DNA of 64,000 nucleotides from Dromaius novaehollandiae. Its lineage: Eukaryota; Chordata; Aves; Casuariiformes; Dromaiidae. The translations under genes and the position numbers were made by a program. The notes below the pieces were generated by a model. The model was not told the origin of the DNA. It saw only the letters and a list, made by a program, of their open reading frames with translations, and did no database searches. The stretch is from assembly GCF_036370855.1 (NCBI RefSeq), contig NC_088098.1, forward strand, positions 138,590,721-138,654,720. Direction: 5' to 3'. Numbering within the stretch: position 1 is the stretch's first letter; the number at the start of each line of letters is the position of its first letter. Shown here in pieces: positions 59,186-64,000 of this stretch.

Positions 59186-61069
59186 GGACTGAAGATATTT
59201 CGGAGTAGAACTGATGACTGGAAAGTCATAATTACCAACTGCATTCATTCCTTAAAATATCTCTGAATTCTTACTGTATTATTGATCAGTATTACTGTTA
59301 TGCACCTTAAAAAACACAGCCTTGAAAAGCTGAGGGGAGATCTTTCAGGTTCCAATAAATCAACTAACTGTTGCATAAAGGTAGTGACAGGCAATGAGAC
59401 AGAACAGAGAATAAAAATCTTCACAGAATTTAAGCTTTCATTGTAAAAAATATGGCAATGCAAATTGTGTTAGAAGAGCCTTGCTGGTTCCAGAAGTCAG
59501 CACTCTCTGCTGTCTGTTTTGCTAATCACAACTCTTTGAAAGACTATAAAACTTCTGGACTGCTATTGCAACCTTATGGGAAGCCCTTACAAAAGCAGCT
59601 TTGCTGATAATGGCTTCAGAAGAGAAGGCCTGATAAACAGTATTAGATTGGCCAGTATTGTCTCACTGTTTCTGTGTACCTATAGCTACACAGCTGATAG
59701 CTTTTGCCTGGAAGTTAGTGCTAAGGTTTGGGGACTGGGACTGTCTTTTTGTTCTGTGTTTGTACAGTGCCCAGAACCCTACAGTCTGGGTGCATGGGTG
59801 GTGGTGCCAGTTTTTACCAGAATGCTGTTAATCCTGTTAAGTAAACAGCAACCTTAGGAAAATAATCAGAAATGTCTATATTGCTGTTGCATCAGAAAGA
59901 TAAAGTAGCAAAGATGGATAGTAAAAGTTGTCTACATCAAGCTTTTAATGTGTTCTTGTCAAAGCATATTGGTGCATATGCTGGCTTTACTCACTGAATC
60001 TATCAGCTGTGATTCTCCAGCTCTCTGTCTCACGAAACCTATCCTCAAATTTTTTGTTGAGGGCTCCCATGGAGGAAACCAGCCGGGTAATAAGACCTGG
60101 ACTGAGGTAAGTGGAAATGAGGACAGCTTGCATCCACTTCATTTGCAGTAGTCATTTGTAAGCTGACATATGCTCATATCATTGTATTTATCTGATTGTT
60201 TCTGTCTCCTTTCACAGGTCATATGTGTTGTGTAAGGATCTGAGTCTGCATCTGGAGTTTTGCCTGCTGGAGGCTGGCTGTGCCGAAGAGTATCAGCTCT
60301 TCAAAGTAGGCAATGCACCTTATTGAGAGTGTCAGGAAACACTTCCAGTGGATTTTGGAGGCAGGCGTGACTGCTGTCTCTGCTCCTCATGTGACCACAG
60401 CTCTGGATATCTCCCTCTGCATTATATTGTCATGTCTTTCTGCCCCTTTATGTTCTGCTGATACATTTGTAGAGGAGAGAAGTTAGTATTTGGAACCACA
60501 CTTCTGTAAAGCTGTGTTGTGGATGTGTTTCTCCCAACCAAGCTGTTAGGATGGGCACAGAAGTCCAGAAACAAACTCAGATAATTGTTTTACACTTAGA
60601 CATTATTTTTAGTCTTAAGCATAAGACCTTACTGAAGGCATTAAGGAGAAGGCAAAATTAAGCTTTAAATAGAAACAGCTGCAACCTTAACTGTGGAGGA
60701 AAACAGAAAACTGTGGAGTTTGGAATTGAGCAATAGAAGAGTTTATTAAAACAAGTGGGAAAAGCTCCTTTTCGGACATTAAAAAATGGAGGAAAAAGGC
60801 GTTTGGAAACATTGTATAAAGCCAGAACAGCTGCCTTTGAAGGTGGATGCGCTAGCATGCTGCTTGTTTATAAACTTTAAGAGTAATGGCACAAAAGAAA
60901 GAACTGTTTACTCCCTCTATTGATCAAACTAGAGAAGTGCTGCCATGCAGCACTTAAGTGTATCGGCTCCAGGGCACTTGGGGGACACCATAGCTCAAGT
61001 TTCGAGGTAGTGAGCAGAAAGCATACCATGAGGGAGAAATAACTGTTGTGTTATCTCCAGGGGTGTTTT

Positions 61070-61105
<36 letters not shown>

Positions 61106-62160
61106 TTCTTTTTTTCTTTTTTTTTGAAGTAGCTAATCGTCTAAAGAATTTAAAGAGTTCTCTATAACACTTTTGGGGAGACTGTGAAGGTGGTGGTTTC
61201 TTAAGTCAAAATAAGGATGCTTAGTCCTCAGCCAGTCAGTAGTCAAATGGTGTTTTCATCTGAGGCAAGGGAGATTCAAGACTTGCACTGGAACTCTTGG
61301 CTGGGCTTTCCCCAGGCCTCTTTCACTCCCTCCATAAATAAAGAGTATAAGTCTGGAAGCAAAACAGGATCTGGATTTGTGTGTTTTGCTTTTCATCTCA
61401 AAAAATGTAATGGCTGTACTCCATGGTGACAAAATGAGAGCAACAGATCTGAACTAACCCATGAAGCTAATGGTTAGCTGGGGCTTAATAATGTTGAAAC
61501 ACTAATTAAACGATGGTGTGGGGCCTCTAGAAACAAGCTTACAAGCATCACTGTTGAACCATTTCCAGAAAGGGGAGGACTTAGTATTCCCAACTGGGAG
61601 TCAGGGGCAGGAGTCAGATCCTGTGGCTGAGGGGCTGCTTCCTCCGCTCCAGGTGGGAAAGGAGCTGGCTGGATGGCTGCCAAATTTTGTAGGGCTATAT
61701 GGTATTCTTCCCCTGCATGCACTCTGTTTCTGTGTTAGTCTCTAAGTTTTCGGCTTCCCTAAGTTCGTTCCTTTTTCCTGATAAAGGTTTCCTTGTCTAT
61801 ACTTTGAGAGACAGCAGAGGAAGTCTCCATGGAGGATCAGGCAAGTTCAGTTATTTGTTTTAAGGAAGCTTAGTTTTATTGATCCCAGGTTTTTTTTTAT
61901 GCTGCTGTGACTTAACCTGGCAGGGCAGGTACAGCTCTCTCGTCTTGGTTAGCTGTTATCTGGGCTGTGTGTGGGATTCACGTCCACAGTCCTCTATGCG
62001 AGGCTGTTTTGTGCAGACTGTCAGATAGAGAAAGCCAAGTAAGCACTCAAAATCAGGTGTTTCTTGTGGTTAAATGAAACAGGACCATGTTTTCGAACTG
62101 ACACAGGATGGAAAGAGAGACTCGGGTCAGAAGGTATTTGCTGGTCTGTACCTGCTGCAG
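59186..62160. other. Intergenic stretch with a TTTC microsatellite
   Basis: No gene recognised. It contains a (CTTT)n tract at 61066-61125. Short frames such as 61518-61745 have no recognised similarity. Confidence 0.6.
61066..61125 (+). repeat. (TTTC)n microsatellite
   Basis: About eleven tandem CTTT units followed by degenerate T-rich sequence. Confidence 0.95.
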
Positions 62161-62630
62161 ACCTGCTCCCGGCAAGCCCTACAGGTGCGCCCTGTACGCC
62201 GAGCGCACTTCGCCTGTTCCTGCAGCCTGTTCCCGGAGGCAGCAGCTCTCCCTGACGCCCAGGGGGACACCGAGGGCCACCTCCACCTGCCCCGCGCCCG
62301 CGCTGGGCACCCGCGGCCCCGGCGGGCTGGGGATGCGCCGGCTGACCCGCCGCGGCGCCTTCGGGAGCCATAAGGACTCCCAGCAGCCATCGTTCCCCTT
62401 TGCACGTCCCCCTAGCCCCCCGATCTCGAAGCAAGCTCAACCTCAAAGCTCAAGGCGAGCGCGGCGCCCGGCCCTGGCCCCGCGCCCCGGCGCCGCCCGG
62501 CACCCGACGGGGGGCGGCGAGCGGATCCCGTGCGCATCGCCGCCGAGGCGGGGAGTGACTCTGGCAGGCTGCGGCGAGCCGAGATAAAAGCTTTCGCTGC
62601 TGCCTCCTTCCCTCCCCTTTTCGCTCGTAA

Positions 62631-62672
62631 CTTTTTTTTTCCTTCCCCTCCCTCCCTCCCTCTCCCTCCCAG
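62631..62672 (+). other. Polypyrimidine tract ending in CAG (acceptor-like)
   Basis: An almost uninterrupted C/T tract (T run, then CCCT repeats) ends in CAG at 62670-62672, followed by CGAAG. It looks like a 3' splice site for an optional upstream noncoding exon. It could instead be a promoter-type pyrimidine mirror tract. Confidence 0.4.
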
Positions 62673-62733
62673 CGAAGTGACCGCGGCGGCGGCAGCCCCG
62701 GAGCAGCCCCGGCGCGGGACACGGGCCGCCGCC

Positions 62734-62778
62734 ATGAGCCCCCCGGTGCCGCCGTCGGGCCGCGCCGCGGGGGGCTGA
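62734..62778 (+). other. Upstream ORF of 14 codons in the ARHGAP6 leader
   Basis: MSPPVPPSGRAAGG and a stop, with an ideal start context (GCCGCCGCCATGAG). It is in frame with the ARHGAP6 start 168 bases downstream but closed by TGA. If the leader includes it, it should reduce or regulate ARHGAP6 translation (inference). Confidence 0.6.
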
Positions 62779-62901
62779 GCCGCAGTGCGGGGGGCGCCCG
62801 GGGGCCGGCGGCGGGAGCGCAGGGGGCGGCGGGGGCAGAGCAGCCAGCGAGAGCCCGGCGGCAGCGGCGGCGGGGCCCGGGGGGCGGCGGCCGCCGCCGC
62901 G

Positions 62902-63393
62902 ATGTCGGCGCAGAGCTTGCTGAGCAGCGTCTTCTCCTGCTCCTCGCCGGCCGCCGCCGCCCCCGCCGCCAAGAGCCTCTCCAAGCGGCGGCTCCGGCAG
63001 ACCCGCAGCCTCGACCCCGCCATCATCGGCGGCGGCGGCCGCGAAGAGGGCGAGGGCGCGGGCCGGACGCCGCGGGCGCGGGCCGCCGGCAGCCCCCCGG
63101 CGGAGCGGGACGCCCCGCCGCCGCCCGGCGCCTCGCTCTCCACGCCCTGCACGCCGCTGGAACGGTCGCCGCCGGGCAGCGGCCTCTTCGACGGCGAGAC
63201 CCCCCGCGGCAAGCGCAGCCCCGGCCGGGAGCTGCCATTCCTGGCGCGCACGCCCTCGGCCTCGGCGCTGAGCGGCCCCGCCGGCGCCGCCAACAGCATC
63301 TTCTCCTCGCCGCGCCGCTGGCTGCAGCAGCGCAAAGGGCAGCCCTCGCCGCTCGGCCCGCGCCCCGCCGCCTACGTCGTGTGGAAATCCGAG
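62902..63393 (+). CDS. ARHGAP6: ARHGAP6 first coding exon (Rho GTPase-activating protein 6, N-terminus)
   Basis: ARHGAP6 stimulates GTP hydrolysis by Rho-family GTPases (RhoA in human) and affects the actin cytoskeleton. This exon gives 164 codons beginning [16 protein letters not shown], matching the human N-terminus. It continues with [20 protein letters not shown] (25-44), a low-complexity Gly/Pro/Ala/Ser region, and [13 protein letters not shown] (133-145), ending AAYVVWKSE. The donor is GAG|GTAGGC in phase 0, as expected before the human GDFTW continuation. The start has G at -3. The catalytic RhoGAP domain is encoded by later exons outside the window. The middle of the exon is more GC-rich and less conserved than its ends. 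Confidence 0.93.
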
Positions 63394-64000
63394 GTAGGCG
63401 CGCCCGGCACTCCGCCGCCCCCGACGGCAGCCGGACCCCGCCGCCGCCCCCCGACAGCAGCCGGCCCCCCGCCGCCGCCCCGCCGCGGAGCGGCCCTTGG
63501 CGCGGCCCTCGGCGCCCGCCGCCGGTGCGCGGGCAGCGGCGGGCAGGGCCGCGGGCTGCGGGCGCGGCGCCGTCGGGGTTTCGGGCAGAGGCCGGGCCGC
63601 GGCGTCGCGCGCGCGCGCGCTGCGCTGTCGCGTTGGCGGGGCGAGCTCCTGCGCTTGGTGTTCCCTCAATGAACTCCATATATAGTTGTCCCGGGCATGT
63701 AAAACTTTCCCCTCCCAGTTTCACACCTCATAAACTTAAATATGCAATGGCTTCTAACAAGATAGACAAATTATTTTTAATGCGCGCACCCAGCGATCCG
63801 TGATTTATTTGACAACACAGATGTGTCAAAACCACATGAGGAGCGATCATATTCCAAGACAAATCCAGCTTAGCAATGCAAATATTTATCCATTTAACTT
63901 GGATATCTTCGATGCTGGGCTGCAGATATCATACCAAGTGGACAAATGTATTCAAAGAATGTAGCATTGTTTCTTGATAGCGATTGCTTTGGAAGTTGAT
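63394..64000 (+). other. Start of ARHGAP6 intron 1
   Basis: The first about 300 bases remain CpG-rich. From about 63,690 the sequence turns AT-rich and contains no coding frame. In mammals this intron hosts AMELX on the opposite strand; nothing of that gene is visible in the 600 bases present. Confidence 0.8.

Larger units (their letters stand above)
62160..63690. promoter_or_regulatory. CpG island at the ARHGAP6 promoter
   Basis: CpG-dense sequence covers the leader, first coding exon and the first about 300 bases of intron 1. A GATAAAAG at 62583-62590 is a weak TATA-like element on the plus strand. Transcription start not determined. Confidence 0.85.

Noticed and set aside
62443-63669. Minus-strand frame of about 408 codons opposite ARHGAP6 exon 1
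   Set aside because: Low-complexity shadow of the CpG island. The plus strand matches ARHGAP6.

Overview
This is a vertebrate nuclear genome window, most likely from a bird or another sauropsid. It holds spliced genes with GT-AG introns, CpG-island promoters, a diverged CR1 LINE, an ERV-type solo LTR and traces of ancient MIR-like SINEs. No bacterial or phage features are present. The gene order, MSL3 on the minus strand diverging from ARHGAP6 on the plus strand, matches the MSL3/ARHGAP6 neighbourhood known from human Xp22.2 and is consistent with a conserved amniote block.

Layout. (1) Positions 1-16,298: MSL3, read leftwards from a CpG island at about 15.35-16.74 kb. Twelve consecutive coding exons were traced by splice sites and reading frame (490 codons plus 2 nt). 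The last exon, about 31 residues by comparison with human, was not found and probably lies before position 1. (2) About 16.75-53.5 kb: an intergenic stretch with no supported protein gene. It carries a small GC-rich element with ZNF143/THAP11-like and YY1-like motifs (19.2-19.5 kb), a complete solo LTR with a 5-bp target-site duplication (20,705-21,857), a CTCF-like motif (34.5 kb), MIR-like relics and simple repeats. (3) About 53.5-55.7 kb: a second CpG island holding an apparently single-exon minus-strand gene. It encodes a 359-residue protein with a basic N-terminus, an Ala-rich middle and a conserved-looking C-terminal domain. That domain resembles the gag-like module of DIRS/tyrosine-recombinase retrotransposons seen in reptiles and amphibians. 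A TATA box, no ATG between it and the start codon, and a downstream AATAAA give a compact gene model. (4) 57.4-59.2 kb: a 5'-truncated, decayed CR1 LINE in minus orientation. (5) 62.2-64.0 kb: a third CpG island with the 5' leader and first coding exon of ARHGAP6 (164 codons, then a splice donor), followed by the start of intron 1.

Roles. MSL3 is the chromodomain and MRG-domain subunit of the MSL histone H4K16 acetyltransferase complex. ARHGAP6 is a Rho GTPase-activating protein. They are neighbours, not a pathway. The item most worth following is the intronless gag-like gene at 54.0-55.1 kb, a candidate domesticated retroelement gene placed between two conserved genes.
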